A stretch of DNA of 64,000 bases from Microtetraspora fusca (GCF_001570365.1 NZ_BBYK01000040.1:289915-353914), one strand, 5' to 3'; counted from the first letter of the stretch, positions 24,171 to 33,516 are shown. Program-made: numbers and translations. Notes: generated from the sequence alone by a model not told the origin.

Positions 24171-25631
24171 ATGGTGAAATTTCGTGCTCTCGGACCGTTC
24201 CAGGCGGAGTCCAACGGCCAGGTCCTCGACCTGGGAGGTCAGCGGCAGCAGGCCGTGCTGGCCCGGCTGGTCGTCGCGGGCGGCCGGGCCGTACCCGTCG
24301 GCGTGCTCATCGACGAGCTGTGGCCGGGCGAGCCGCCCGCGCAGGCGCTCTCGACCATCCAGGGATACGTGTCGCGGCTGCGCCGCGCGCTCGAACCGGA
24401 CCGCGCGCCCCGCGAGCAGGCCGGGATCCTGGTCTCCGCTCCCCCGGGGTACGCGCTGCGCGCCACGGTGGAGCAGGTCGACTCCTGGTGGTTCGAGGAT
24501 CTCGTCAAGAGCGACCACGACGACGATCCGGCGCGCGCGCTGGAACGGATGGAGACCGCGCTCGGCCTGTGGCGCGGACCCGCGCTGGCCGAGTTCTCCG
24601 ACCTGCCGTGGGCGGTGGCCGAGGGGCTGCGACTGGAGGAGCTGCGCCTGCTCGCGGTCGAACGCCGGGGTGACGCGGCGATCCGGCTGGGCAGGGCCGG
24701 CGCGCTGGTCCCCGACCTGGAGGCCCATGCGTCGGCGTACCCGCTGCGCGAGGAGGCCTGGCGGCTGCTCGCGCTGGCGCTGTACCGGGCGGGACGGCAG
24801 GGTGACGCGCTCGGCGCCCTGAGGCGGGCGCGCGAGGCCCTCCGCGACGAGCTGGGGCTGGACCTGGGCCCCGCCCTGCAGCGGCTGGAGCAGGACATCT
24901 TGTCGCAGGCGCCGCACCTGGACGCTCCGGAGCCCCGGCACACGCCGGCGGCCGGGACGGCGTCGTACGCCCCGCCGGCCGCGATCCGCGTCCTGGTCGC
25001 CGACGACCAGGCGCTGGTACGCACCGGCATGAAGGTGGTCCTGGACTCGGAGCCCGGCCTGGAGTTCGCCGGGGAGGCCGAGAACGGCGAGCAGGCGATC
25101 GCCCTCGTCCAGGCGGCGCGGCCGGACGTGATCCTGATGGACATCCAGATGCCCCGGCTCGACGGCCTGGCCGCGGCGCGGCGGATCCTCGCGGGCGGCG
25201 ACCCGCCGAAGGTGATCATGATGACGACCTTCGGGACCGACGAGAACCTCTACGCCGCGCTGCGCGCGGGGGTGAGCGGCTTCGTGCTCAAGACCTCTCC
25301 GCCGGAGCAGCTCATCGCGGCGATCCGGGCCGCGGTCGCGGGCGACGCCCTGCTCGACCCGGCGGTCACCACGCACCTGATCGCGGCCTTCGCCGGGCGG
25401 CGCGACCCGGCCGCCCCCGCCGGGCTGTCGGACTCCGACCTCGACCTGGTCAAGCTGGTGGCGCGTGGATTCACCAACCGGCAGATAGCCGTCACCCTGG
25501 CCGTGCCCGAAAGCGAGGTGGCCGAGGAGGTGGCCGCGCTGCTCAAACGGCTGGAGCTGCTCGACCGGGCGCAGCTCGTGGTCCTCGCGTACGAGAGCGG
25601 CCTGGTCAGCCCGGGGTCGCCCGAACGATGA
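24171..25631 (+). CDS. SARP (winged helix plus BTAD) fused to NarL-type receiver and LuxR-like tail
   Basis: A 486-residue fusion. Residues 1-90 form an OmpR/SARP winged helix (FRALGPFQ ... LIDELWPGEPP), 95-245 a BTAD helical domain, 265-385 a receiver with phospho-Asp in VILMDIQMPRLDG and the Lys of VLKTSPPEQ, and 415-480 a LuxR-like helix-turn-helix. The last one is degenerate: PESEVAEEVAALLKRLEL replaces the conserved recognition helix (usually SEATVKTHVSRVLTKL). DNA contact may have moved to the SARP end. It follows its sensor kinase. TACGCT 10 nt before ATG suggests a near-leaderless transcript. Confidence 0.85.
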   Translation: MVKFRALGPFQAESNGQVLDLGGQRQQAVLARLVVAGGRAVPVGVLIDELWPGEPPAQALSTIQGYVSRLRRALEPDRAPREQAGILVSAPPGYALRATVEQVDSWWFEDLVKSDHDDDPARALERMETALGLWRGPALAEFSDLPWAVAEGLRLEELRLLAVERRGDAAIRLGRAGALVPDLEAHASAYPLREEAWRLLALALYRAGRQGDALGALRRAREALRDELGLDLGPALQRLEQDILSQAPHLDAPEPRHTPAAGTASYAPPAAIRVLVADDQALVRTGMKVVLDSEPGLEFAGEAENGEQAIALVQAARPDVILMDIQMPRLDGLAAARRILAGGDPPKVIMMTTFGTDENLYAALRAGVSGFVLKTSPPEQLIAAIRAAVAGDALLDPAVTTHLIAAFAGRRDPAAPAGLSDSDLDLVKLVARGFTNRQIAVTLAVPESEVAEEVAALLKRLELLDRAQLVVLAYESGLVSPGSPER

Positions 25632-25643
25632 CTTATCGTCGTT

Positions 25644-25673
25644 TTGACGACAAATAACGGCGGGTTCTACGCT
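25644..25673 (+). promoter_or_regulatory. nadE promoter, leaderless
   Basis: TTGACG at 25644-25649, 18-bp spacer, TACGCT at 25668-25673; GTG at 25680 is 7 nt after the -10 box. An imperfect inverted repeat (ATCGTC ... GACGACA, 25634-25653) covers the -35 box and could bind a repressor. Confidence 0.65.
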
Positions 25674-25679
25674 GGGCCT

Positions 25680-27458
25680 GTGGCACAACTGCGTATCGCC
25701 CTGGCCCAGACCAACCCTGTCGTCGGCGACCTCGCCGGGAACGCGGACCGGCTCGTCGAGTGGACCCACCGCGCCGCCCGGGAGGGCGCGCACCTGGTGG
25801 TCTTCACGGAGATGTTCCTGACCGGATATCCCGTCGAGGACCTGGTGCTCCGCTCCTCGTTCGTGGACGCCTCCATCGCGACCCTCGACGCCGTGGCGCG
25901 CCGCCTCGCCGACGAGGGGCTCGGCGAGCTTCCCGTCGTCACCGGCTACGTCGACCGGGCCGATCTCGAGCCCCGGCTCGGCCAGCCGAAGGGCGCGCCC
26001 CTCGACGCCGTGGCCGTGCTGCACGGCGGGCGCGTGGTGGCGCGCAGCGCCAAGCACCACCTGCCCAACTACGGCGTCTTCGACGAGTACCGCTACTTCG
26101 TGCGCGGCGACCGGATGCCCATCGTGCGGGTGCGCGGCGTGGACGTCGCCATCGCCGTCTGCGAGGACCTCTGGCAGGACGGCGGGCCGGTCTCCGCGGT
26201 CGCCCAGGCCGGCGCCGGCCTGCTCGTCGTGCCCAACGCCTCGCCGTACGAGGTGGAGAAGGACGACGTGCGGCTGGAGCTGGTCGAAAGGCGGGCCCGG
26301 GAGGCGGGCTGCGCCCTCGCCTACGTCAACCAGGTCGGCGGACAGGACGAGCTCGTCTTCGACGGCGACTCGATCGTGGTGGACGCCTCCGGGGCCCTGA
26401 TCGCCCGCGCCTCCCAGTTCAAGGAGGAGCTGCTCGTCACCGACCTCGACCTGCCGCTCGGCACCGGCGAGTTCGGCGAGTTCCCCGTGGACGCGCAGGA
26501 CGGCACCACCATCACGGTCGAACGGCTGGAGCTCGCGGGCGGGCCGGTCGAGCCGTACACCCCCGTGCCGCCCGTCGTGGCCCCGCGGCTGGACGACCTC
26601 GCCGAGATCTACCACGCGCTCGTCCTCGGCGTGCGCGACTACATCACCAAGAACGGCTTCCGCTCGGTGATCCTCGGCCTGTCCGGCGGCATCGACTCCG
26701 CCCTCGCCACGACGATCGCGTCCGACGCCATCGGGCCGGAGCGGGTGCACGTCGTGCTGATGCCCTCGCGCTACTCGTCCGAGCACTCGGTCGGCGACGC
26801 GGAGGAACTGGTGCGGCGGCAGGGCATCACCGCACGGACCGTCCCGATCGCCGACATCGTCACCGCGTTCGAGAAGGAGGTCGACCTGCACGGCCTGGCG
26901 GCCGAGAACCTCCAGGCCCGCGTGCGCGGCATGCTGCTGATGAGCCTGTCGAACGAGCACGGCCACCTGGTGCTGACCACCGGCAACAAGAGCGAGCTGG
27001 CCACGGGCTACTCCACCCTCTACGGCGACTCGGCGGGCGGGTTCGCCCCCATCAAGGACGTGCCCAAGACCCTGGTCTGGGCGCTGTCCACGTGGCGCAA
27101 CGCCCATGGCCCGGACGACTTCTTCCTGCTCCACACGGACGAGCCGCCGATCCCGGAGAACTCGATCACCAAGGAGCCCAGCGCCGAGCTGCGGCCCGAC
27201 CAGCGCGACACCGACTCGCTCCCGCCGTACGACGTGCTCGACCGGCTGCTGGACGAGTACGTGGAGAAGGACATGGGCGCCCCGGAGCTGGTGGCGGCCG
27301 GGCACGACAGCGAGCTGGTGAGCCGGATCATCCGGCTGGTGGACATCGCGGAGTACAAGCGGCGCCAGTACCCGCCGGGGCCGAAGATCACGCCGAAGAA
27401 CTTCGGCCGCGACCGGCGGCTGCCGATCACGAACCGGTGGCGGGAGACGACCCACTGA
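25680..27458 (+). CDS. nadE: Glutamine-dependent NAD+ synthetase
   Basis: A 592-residue two-domain enzyme that makes NAD+ from deamido-NAD+, ATP and glutamine. The N-terminal nitrilase-type glutaminase shows its triad: Glu44 in VFTEMFLTG, Lys125 in SAKHHLPNYG and Cys161 in AVCEDLW. The C-terminal synthetase has the PP-loop LGLSGGIDSALA and TTGNKSELATGY. A longer frame starts at 25644, but that TTG is the -35 box; GTG at 25680 begins VAQLRIALAQ, where homologues begin, and fits leaderless expression. A strong terminator follows at 27466. Confidence 0.95.
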   Translation: MAQLRIALAQTNPVVGDLAGNADRLVEWTHRAAREGAHLVVFTEMFLTGYPVEDLVLRSSFVDASIATLDAVARRLADEGLGELPVVTGYVDRADLEPRLGQPKGAPLDAVAVLHGGRVVARSAKHHLPNYGVFDEYRYFVRGDRMPIVRVRGVDVAIAVCEDLWQDGGPVSAVAQAGAGLLVVPNASPYEVEKDDVRLELVERRAREAGCALAYVNQVGGQDELVFDGDSIVVDASGALIARASQFKEELLVTDLDLPLGTGEFGEFPVDAQDGTTITVERLELAGGPVEPYTPVPPVVAPRLDDLAEIYHALVLGVRDYITKNGFRSVILGLSGGIDSALATTIASDAIGPERVHVVLMPSRYSSEHSVGDAEELVRRQGITARTVPIADIVTAFEKEVDLHGLAAENLQARVRGMLLMSLSNEHGHLVLTTGNKSELATGYSTLYGDSAGGFAPIKDVPKTLVWALSTWRNAHGPDDFFLLHTDEPPIPENSITKEPSAELRPDQRDTDSLPPYDVLDRLLDEYVEKDMGAPELVAAGHDSELVSRIIRLVDIAEYKRRQYPPGPKITPKNFGRDRRLPITNRWRETTH

Positions 27459-27465
27459 CACGCGC

Positions 27466-27506
27466 CCGCCCGGCTTCCCCCTCCATGAGAGGTGGAAGCC
27501 GGGCGG
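27466..27506. terminator. Strong hairpin terminator after nadE
   Basis: A 13-bp perfect stem (27466-27478 with 27494-27506) with a 15-nt loop that can pair further. It lies between the convergent nadE and TetR genes. Confidence 0.8.
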
Positions 27507-27539
27507 TGCTCGTCTTCCGACCCGGGCGGAAGCAGGGCC

Positions 27540-27594
27540 GCGTCCCGCGTTCAGCGCGGCTGGAACCCGGACGGCGTCCCGCGTTCAGCGCGGC
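27540..27594. repeat. 21-bp direct repeat at the TetR 3' end
   Basis: Two identical 21-bp copies at 27540-27560 and 27574-27594. The second covers the stop codon of the TetR gene, so the first is a short duplication of its 3' end. Confidence 0.8.
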
Positions 27595-28199
27595 CGGAAG
27601 CCGCGCAGCGCCTCGTCCACGATCCGCTCGGCCAGGTCGTCGGGCAGATCGGTGGAGCGGTGCGACCACTTCGTGTGCCACAGCATCGCGCCGCTCAGGA
27701 TGGCCATCGCCATCTCGACGTCGAGGTCGGGCCGCAGCTCCCCGCGCTCGATGCCGCGCCGCAGCACCTCCGCCATGACGGCGCGGCGCGGCTGGATGGC
27801 CAGCTCGTCGAAGCGGGCGGCCAGGCGGGGGTGCCGGTCGGAGTCGCTCATCGCGATGTTCATGATGCAGCGCGTGCGACTGTGCCGGGACTCATCCTTT
27901 ATGACGGTGAGATAGGCGACCAGGTCGTCCCGGACGGAGTCCCCCCGCAGCGGCGGGAGGGGTGGTTTCAGCGTCGCCAGGGCGTCGACGACGAGATCCT
28001 CCTTGTTGGACCAGCGGCGGTAGATCGTCGTCTTGCCGACGCCCGCCCGGGAGGCGATGCCCTCGATGGACAGCTCGGACACCGCGATGCCCTCGCCGAT
28101 CATCTCAAGAGTGGCCTCGATGATCGACTTCTCCGCCTTCTCACTGCGGGGGCGACCCGCGGCCCGAGCCGCCCCTTCCGCCATCTGCCGCGTCATCAT
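27585..28199 (-). CDS. TetR-family repressor
   Basis: A 204-residue repressor. The helix-turn-helix is at about residues 22-70 (IIEATLEMIGEG ... SIEGIASRAGVGKTTIYRRW), followed by a TetR_C_16-type ligand domain (AVMAEVLRRGIERGELRPDLD). It lies 7 nt downstream of the DHA2 exporter gene on the same strand, so both are in one operon and the repressor probably controls its own promoter through the sites at 29788-29843. The ligand is likely an exporter substrate. Confidence 0.88.
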   Translation of the reverse strand: MMTRQMAEGAARAAGRPRSEKAEKSIIEATLEMIGEGIAVSELSIEGIASRAGVGKTTIYRRWSNKEDLVVDALATLKPPLPPLRGDSVRDDLVAYLTVIKDESRHSRTRCIMNIAMSDSDRHPRLAARFDELAIQPRRAVMAEVLRRGIERGELRPDLDVEMAMAILSGAMLWHTKWSHRSTDLPDDLAERIVDEALRGFRPR

Positions 28200-28206
28200 C
28201 GTGCGC

Positions 28207-29799
28207 TCACACTACCGCCGCTTCGCGATCCACCCCCGTCGGTTCCTCCGGGATCACGGCAACCGGCCGTCCCGGCATCCAGCGCGCCATGAGGAGGGCG
28301 CCGACCAGCGCGACCGCGGCCGAGCCGAGGGCCGCCCAGTGGATGCCGCTGACGAACGCCTCGCCGGCCGCCTTCATCAGCCCGGCCCCCTGCGGGCCGA
28401 GACGCTCGGCGACGCCGGCGGCGCCGGAGATCGACTCGGTCACGACGTGGTGGAGCTGCTGCGGGACGCCGGTCACCTTGCCCTCCATGCCGTCGCGGTA
28501 CACGGCGGAGAGCACCGCGCCGAGGATGGCGATGCCGAGGGTGCCGCCGACCTGGCGCACGACGTTGCTCATCGAGGAGCCCACGCCGGCCTTCTCGCGG
28601 GGCAGGGCGTTCATGATCGCGGTGGTCGCGGGAGGCATGATGTGGGCCATCGCCGTGCCCTGGATGAACGTGAGGACCAGCAGCATCCAGATGGGCGTGT
28701 CCACACCGACGAGGGCGTAGGCCGCGAGGCAGGCGGTGATCACGAGCATGCCGACCGTGCCGACCGCCTTGGCGCCGTACTTCTCGACGACCTTGGAGCT
28801 GCGCGGCGCGAAGATGAGCTGGGCCACGGCGAACGGCAGCACCAGGGCGCCCGACTGGAGCGGCGAGTATCCCCGCACGATCTGCCAGTAGAAGGCCATG
28901 AAGAACATCACGCCCATCGCCGCGAAGAAGACCAGGCCGACGCTGGCGATCGCGGTGGAGAAGGCGGCGTTCCTGAAGTGGCGCACGTCGAAGGCCGGGT
29001 GGTCGATGCGCCGCTCGTACCAGAAGAACGCACCGAGGATGGCGAGGCCGAGCAGCGACGGGACGACGACCGAGACGTCGGCGAAGGTGCCGAGGTCGCT
29101 GATCCGCACGATGCCGTAGACCAGGGCCACCAGGCCGACGATCGACAACAGCACACCGACCGGGTCGAGGCCGGTCTTGGCGGGGTCCTTGGAGTCGGGC
29201 ACCAGGGACGCGATCAGCACCAGGGCGATCAGCACGATCGGGATGTTGACCAGGAAGACCGAGCCCCACCAGAAGTGCTCAAGAAGCAGGCCGCCGGTGA
29301 TCGGGCCGATCGCGACGGCGATGCCGACGCCGCCCGCCCAGATGCCGATCGCCCTGCCCCGCTCGTGGATCGGGAAGACGTTCGAGATGATCGCCAGCGT
29401 GGCCGGCATGATGGCCGCGCCGCCGAGCCCCATCAGCGCGCGGGCCATGATGAGCTGCATCGGGTCCTGCGCGTACGCGCTGACCAGCGACGAGAGACCG
29501 AAGATGACCATGCCGGTCAGCAGCATCTTCTTGCGGCCGTACCTGTCGCCCAGCACGCCGAAGGTGAACAGCAGCCCCGCGAAGACGAGCGTGTAGGAGT
29601 TCATCGCCCACTCCAGCTCGCTCTGGGTGGCGCCCAGGCCCTGCACCGGGTCGGCGATCGTCTTGATCGCGACGTTCAGGATGGTGTTGTCGAGCACCAC
29701 GGCCAGCAGGCTGAACACCATGACGCCGAGGATCTGCCATCGGCGTGGGTGACCGGTATGCGCGTCCAAAGAGTCCCCCAGTGAAGTTTCGATACGCAT
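28207..29799 (-). CDS. DHA2-family (EmrB/QacA-like) MFS exporter
   Basis: A 530-residue proton-driven exporter of the 14-helix DHA2 type. [14 protein letters not shown] (motif D1) is in helix 1, [11 protein letters not shown] is motif A, and [12 protein letters not shown] is the antiporter motif C in helix 5. The C-terminal region after ISGAAG forms the last two helices. Expected role is drug or metabolite efflux. The first gene of an operon with the TetR repressor. ATG at 29799 follows a well-formed promoter. Confidence 0.9.
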   Translation of the reverse strand: MRIETSLGDSLDAHTGHPRRWQILGVMVFSLLAVVLDNTILNVAIKTIADPVQGLGATQSELEWAMNSYTLVFAGLLFTFGVLGDRYGRKKMLLTGMVIFGLSSLVSAYAQDPMQLIMARALMGLGGAAIMPATLAIISNVFPIHERGRAIGIWAGGVGIAVAIGPITGGLLLEHFWWGSVFLVNIPIVLIALVLIASLVPDSKDPAKTGLDPVGVLLSIVGLVALVYGIVRISDLGTFADVSVVVPSLLGLAILGAFFWYERRIDHPAFDVRHFRNAAFSTAIASVGLVFFAAMGVMFFMAFYWQIVRGYSPLQSGALVLPFAVAQLIFAPRSSKVVEKYGAKAVGTVGMLVITACLAAYALVGVDTPIWMLLVLTFIQGTAMAHIMPPATTAIMNALPREKAGVGSSMSNVVRQVGGTLGIAILGAVLSAVYRDGMEGKVTGVPQQLHHVVTESISGAAGVAERLGPQGAGLMKAAGEAFVSGIHWAALGSAAVALVGALLMARWMPGRPVAVIPEEPTGVDREAAVV

Positions 29800-29843
29800 G
29801 AGTTTCGGAACGGTACCGTAGCGGAGCGAGATTCGATACGCAA
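29788..29843 (-). promoter_or_regulatory. Promoter and candidate TetR operators of the exporter operon
   Basis: Minus strand: TTGCGT (29838-29843), 17-bp spacer, TACGGT (29815-29820). The palindrome ACGGTACCGT (29810-29819) overlaps the -10 box. TTCGATACGCA occurs twice as a direct repeat, at 29788-29798 over the start codon and 29832-29842 over the -35 box, 44 bp apart (about four helical turns). Either element could be the repressor site. Confidence 0.55.
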
Positions 29844-30057
29844 CCGTCGCGTTTCATAATGTGGACGACCAGGCCGCCTGCCGTCCGGCCCGGCCACGTC
29901 ACGCTCGCAGGCGGCGACGGGTGGGGCGGCCACCGCGTGTGAGGCCGGCCTCCCGCGCCTCCTCAGTGGCCAACCCCGGCCAGCCTCGCAACCTTCCCGG
30001 AACGTTCCCCGAACGACCTCGGAACGCCCCGGGAACGACTCCGGGCGGGTCGGGGCG

Positions 30058-31248
30058 TCAGAGCGACGCGGACACCGGCTCGGCGGCCGGCCGCCGGGCC
30101 TCGCGCCAGAACGGGAAGGCGATCAGGACCAGCACCAGCCCGACGGAGCCCGCGGCCGCGAACGCCCAGGCCGGGCCGTGCGTGTCGACCACCGCCCCGG
30201 CCGCCGGACCGGCGCAGGCGCCGCCGATCAGCAGCGCGGTGCCGTGCAGGCCCATCGCCTCGCCGCGCGCCCCCGCGGGCACCCGCCCGTTGATCGCCGC
30301 CACGGTGGCCGACATCGCGGGCGCGCACAGCAGGCCGGCCGGGACCAGCGCCAGGCACAGCCACCACCAGCCGCCGCCGACGATGCCGACCGGCACGGTG
30401 AACACGCACAGGACGCCGGTGAGGAGCAGGGGCGAGAACCCCCGGGGCAGCCCGCCGTACACGAACCCGCCGATGAGGGAGTATCCGCACCAGAGCCCGA
30501 GCACCAGCCCGGTCCACTGGGTGGCCGCCCCCGCCTTGAGCATGGCGACGACCGACAGCTCGGTGGTGGTCAGGACGAAGGTGAGCGACGACGCGACGCC
30601 GAGCAGCGTGAGCAGCCCGGGCCCGAGCCACCTGCGTCGTGACACCCTCTCGGGGATCTCCTCGCCCGGGGACTGTGTCGGCGGGTTCAGCGCATACAGG
30701 GCGACACCGGTGCCGACCAGTCCGACACCGACCGCGTACATCGTCATGGTGGTGCCGAACCCGGTCGAGAGGGCGACCGCCAGGGCCGGGCCCACCATGT
30801 ACGACACCTCGACGGCCATGGAGTCCAGCGCGAACGCCGACTGGTGGCGCTCCGCGGGGACCATCGCGCCCAGGCACTGCCGGAGGGCGCCGAAGACGGG
30901 CTGGGCGAACAGCCCCGCGACGAGCGCGCCGGGGATCAGCGCCTCATACGGGAGCAGCGGAGCGGAGCACCAGAAGACGAGCTGGACCGCTGTGGTCACC
31001 GCGAGCACGGGGCGCAGTCCGCGCCGGTCGACGAACCGCCCGGCGAGCGGCGAGCCGATCGCGGCTCCGATCAGGTTGCCCGTGCCGACCAGCCCGGCTT
31101 GCAGGAAGCCCATGCCGAGCCCGTTGACCACGTGCAGGGTGAGCGTGATGCCCGTGCCCGTCATCGGGATCCTGGCGAGCATGCCGACCAGCAGCAGCGT
31201 GCGGACTCCCGGCAGGGCGAGAACCCTCCGATAAGGTTCGAGTGCCAT
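30058..31248 (-). CDS. MFS transporter
   Basis: A 396-residue major facilitator with twelve hydrophobic segments. SPLAGRFVDRRGLRP is the motif A loop; the central loop is NPPTQSPGEEIPERVSRRRW. Related to the group of sugar-efflux/drug-efflux MFS proteins that occur alone in actinomycete genomes. ATG at 31248 (MALEPYRRVLALPG) has GGAGG 10 nt upstream; the open frame extends further back through panB antisense sequence but that part is not coding. It is divergent from panB. The substrate is unknown. The 258 bp downstream hold no gene but several GGAACG repeats. Confidence 0.8.
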   Translation of the reverse strand: MALEPYRRVLALPGVRTLLLVGMLARIPMTGTGITLTLHVVNGLGMGFLQAGLVGTGNLIGAAIGSPLAGRFVDRRGLRPVLAVTTAVQLVFWCSAPLLPYEALIPGALVAGLFAQPVFGALRQCLGAMVPAERHQSAFALDSMAVEVSYMVGPALAVALSTGFGTTMTMYAVGVGLVGTGVALYALNPPTQSPGEEIPERVSRRRWLGPGLLTLLGVASSLTFVLTTTELSVVAMLKAGAATQWTGLVLGLWCGYSLIGGFVYGGLPRGFSPLLLTGVLCVFTVPVGIVGGGWWWLCLALVPAGLLCAPAMSATVAAINGRVPAGARGEAMGLHGTALLIGGACAGPAAGAVVDTHGPAWAFAAAGSVGLVLVLIAFPFWREARRPAAEPVSASL

Positions 31249-31404
31249 TTGGTGCGTACCTCCGGGATGGCATTGTGCCGTGCCGCACCGACAGGATTTC
31301 CACCGGATTACGGTCAGCCCCTCGGGTGTTCTATTTGCGGGCCGCATGCGATGATCTGACTGTCCGGGGACGCCACAGGGGCGCCACGAGACCTGGAGGT
31401 AGCC

Positions 31405-32247
31405 ATGTCCTCTGTTTCCGCTGCATCCACCGCTCTCTACGGCGGCACGTCGGGGCGCAGGGTGACCGTCCGCGATCTCGCGACGGCGAAGGAACGCCAC
31501 GAGAAGTGGCCGATGGTCACCGCGTACGACGCGATGACGGCGAAGATCTTCGACGAGGCGGGCATCCCCGTCCTGCTCGTCGGCGACTCGGCCGCGATGG
31601 TCGTCTACGGGTACGACTCGACCCTGCCGGTCACGGTCGACGACCTCATTCCGCTCACCGCCGCCGTGGTACGCGGCTCCAGCCGCGCGCTGGTGGTCGC
31701 CGACCTGCCGTTCGCGTCCTACCAGGCGTCGCCGCAGCAGGCGCTGGAGGCGGCGGCCCGGTTCATGAAGGAGGCCGGGGCCCACGCCGTGAAGCTGGAG
31801 GGCGGCCGCCGCGTGCTGTCGCAGGTCGAGATGCTCGTGTCGGCCGGCGTGCCGGTCATGGCGCACATCGGCCTGACCCCGCAGTCGGTGAACGTCCTCG
31901 GCGGGTACCGCGTGCAGGGCCGGGGCCAGTCGGGCGACGAACTGATGGCCGACGCAAAGGCCCTTGAGCACGCCGGCGCGTTCGCCGTCGTGCTGGAGTG
32001 TGTCCCGGCCGAGCTGGCGGAGCGGGTGACCGCGTCGCTGAGCATCCCCACCATCGGCATCGGGGCGGGCGGGGGCACCGACGCCCAGGTCCTCGTCTGG
32101 CAGGACCTGATGGGCCTCACCCCGCACCCGGCGAAGTTCGTGAAGAAGTACTTCGACCTCGCGGGCGAGATGGGCCGGGCCGTCCGGACATACGCCGACG
32201 AGGTCGTCTCCGGCGCCTTCCCCGCCCCCGAGCACAGCTACCACTGA
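31405..32247 (+). CDS. panB: 3-methyl-2-oxobutanoate hydroxymethyltransferase
   Basis: A 280-residue PanB, first enzyme of pantothenate synthesis: it adds a hydroxymethyl group from methylene-tetrahydrofolate to alpha-ketoisovalerate. Visible signatures are [32 protein letters not shown] (metal-binding Asp), [16 protein letters not shown] and the catalytic Glu in [10 protein letters not shown], then TIGIGAG. A GGAGG site precedes the start by 5 nt. The gene ends at a strong bidirectional terminator. Confidence 0.95.
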   Translation: MSSVSAASTALYGGTSGRRVTVRDLATAKERHEKWPMVTAYDAMTAKIFDEAGIPVLLVGDSAAMVVYGYDSTLPVTVDDLIPLTAAVVRGSSRALVVADLPFASYQASPQQALEAAARFMKEAGAHAVKLEGGRRVLSQVEMLVSAGVPVMAHIGLTPQSVNVLGGYRVQGRGQSGDELMADAKALEHAGAFAVVLECVPAELAERVTASLSIPTIGIGAGGGTDAQVLVWQDLMGLTPHPAKFVKKYFDLAGEMGRAVRTYADEVVSGAFPAPEHSYH

Positions 32248-32254
32248 CCGCCGC

Positions 32255-32292
32255 GGCGGACCGGTCCCGTCGTCACACGGGACCGGTCCGCC
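32255..32292. terminator. Bidirectional terminator between panB and the cystathionine-synthase-like gene
   Basis: A perfect 16-bp stem (32255-32270 with 32277-32292) and a 6-nt loop, 7 nt from each stop codon. Confidence 0.85.
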
Positions 32293-32298
32293 GGGGCG

Positions 32299-33474
32299 TC
32301 AGCCGAGCGCCTGCGCGAAGTCGGCCCACAGATCTTCCGGGTGCTCGATGCCGACGGACACCCGGACCGTCCCCTCGCCGATGCCCGCCGCGGCCAGCCC
32401 GGCCGCGTCGAGTGACCGGTGCGACGTCGTCGCGGGGTGCAGGATCAGCGTCTCGACGCCGCCGAGCGAGGGCGCGAGCAGCGCGAGCCGTACGGAACTC
32501 ATGAACGCCTCGCCGGCCGCGCGGCCCCCGCGCAGGTCGAACGAGAACACGCCGCCGAAGTCCGTCAGCAGCTTGGCCGCCACGTCGTACGACGGGTGCG
32601 ACGGCAGGCCGGGCCAGTGCACGGCCGCCACGGCGGGGTGCTCGGCGAGGCGGGTGGCCAGCAGGCGCGTGTTGGCGCAGTGGCGCTCCATGCGCAGCGC
32701 CAGGGTCTGGATGCCGCGCAGGGTGAGCCAGGCGGCGAACGGGTCCGCCGTGGCGCCCAGCTCGATCGCGTACGACCAGACCTTGCGGTGCAGCTCGGCG
32801 GAGGCGAAGACCGCGACGCCGCCGAGGACGTCGGTGTGGCCGGAGAGGTACTTCGTGGTGGAGTGCACCACCACGTCCGCACCGTGCTCGATCGGCCGGC
32901 ACAGGATGGGCGAGGCGAACGTGTTGTCCACGACGGTCAGCACCCCCGCCTCGCGCGCGGCGGAGGCCATCCCGGGCAGGTCCGCGACCTGGGTCATCGG
33001 GTTGGCGATCGTCTCCAGATAGAGCAGCTTCGTCTCCGGCCGTGCGGCCTCGCGCACCGCCGCCGGGTCCGCCTCGCGGACGTACGTCACCTCGACGCCG
33101 AACCGCGCGGTCAGGTCGGCCAGCATGTGGGCGGTGCCGCCGTACAGCGGGCGCTGGGCGATCACGTGGTCGCCCGGGCTCAGCAGCGCGAGCAGCACCG
33201 AGTTGATGGCTCCCATTCCGGAGCCGGTGGCCACGGCCGCCTGGCCGCCCTCCAGCCCGGTGACGGCCTCCTCCAGCGCGCGCACCGTGGGGTTGGAGAG
33301 CCGCCCGTAGACGAAGGCGCCGTCCGGGCGCCCCATCCCGTCAGCGAAGACGGCCGGGCTGTCGAACGCGAAGCCCGACGTCTGGTAGATGGGGACCGTG
33401 ATCGGCGTGCTGCCGTTCAGTTCGGGTCGGGGCAGGTGGACGGCTCGCGTCTCCGGGCGCAGGGTCATGCCCAC
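32299..33474 (-). CDS. metB: Cys/Met-metabolism PLP enzyme, cystathionine gamma-synthase/lyase-like
   Basis: A 391-residue fold-type I PLP enzyme of the trans-sulfuration family. It shows YGRLSNPTVRALEEAV, SGMGAINSVLLAL, the YGGT phosphate contact, VVDNTFASP and the Schiff-base Lys in HSTTKYLSGHTD. These features suit cystathionine gamma-synthase, gamma-lyase or methionine gamma-lyase; sequence alone does not decide, so the symbol is tentative. GTG at 33474 and ATG at 33468 are both possible starts. A terminator hairpin upstream separates it from the phytase-like gene. Confidence 0.8.
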   Translation of the reverse strand: MGMTLRPETRAVHLPRPELNGSTPITVPIYQTSGFAFDSPAVFADGMGRPDGAFVYGRLSNPTVRALEEAVTGLEGGQAAVATGSGMGAINSVLLALLSPGDHVIAQRPLYGGTAHMLADLTARFGVEVTYVREADPAAVREAARPETKLLYLETIANPMTQVADLPGMASAAREAGVLTVVDNTFASPILCRPIEHGADVVVHSTTKYLSGHTDVLGGVAVFASAELHRKVWSYAIELGATADPFAAWLTLRGIQTLALRMERHCANTRLLATRLAEHPAVAAVHWPGLPSHPSYDVAAKLLTDFGGVFSFDLRGGRAAGEAFMSSVRLALLAPSLGGVETLILHPATTSHRSLDAAGLAAAGIGEGTVRVSVGIEHPEDLWADFAQALG

Positions 33475-33489
33475 AAGGATTACCTGGTC

Positions 33490-33516
33490 GGCCCCCGGAT
33501 GTCAGATCCGGGGGCC
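33490..33516 (-). terminator. Hairpin terminator after the phytase-like gene
   Basis: An 11-bp perfect stem with loop GTCAG, 70 bp after the stop codon of the phytase-like gene and 16 bp before the start of the next gene. Confidence 0.7.

Noticed and set aside
24171-25631. Sign of an antibiotic biosynthetic cluster (SARP domain)
   Set aside because: No polyketide, peptide or other secondary-metabolite synthase genes lie within the window; neighbours are housekeeping.
24135-27461. A 1108-codon open frame on the minus strand
   Set aside because: Antisense to the SARP-receiver gene and nadE, both with unmistakable motifs; the translation is Arg/Gly/His-rich without domains.
29963-30057. Repeated GGAACG motifs as regulatory sites
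   Set aside because: They are short, irregular, and lie downstream of the MFS gene rather than at a promoter.
31249-32244. N-terminal extension of the MFS gene through panB
   Set aside because: The extra frame is antisense to panB; ATG at 31248 has a ribosome binding site and begins a normal MFS N-terminus.
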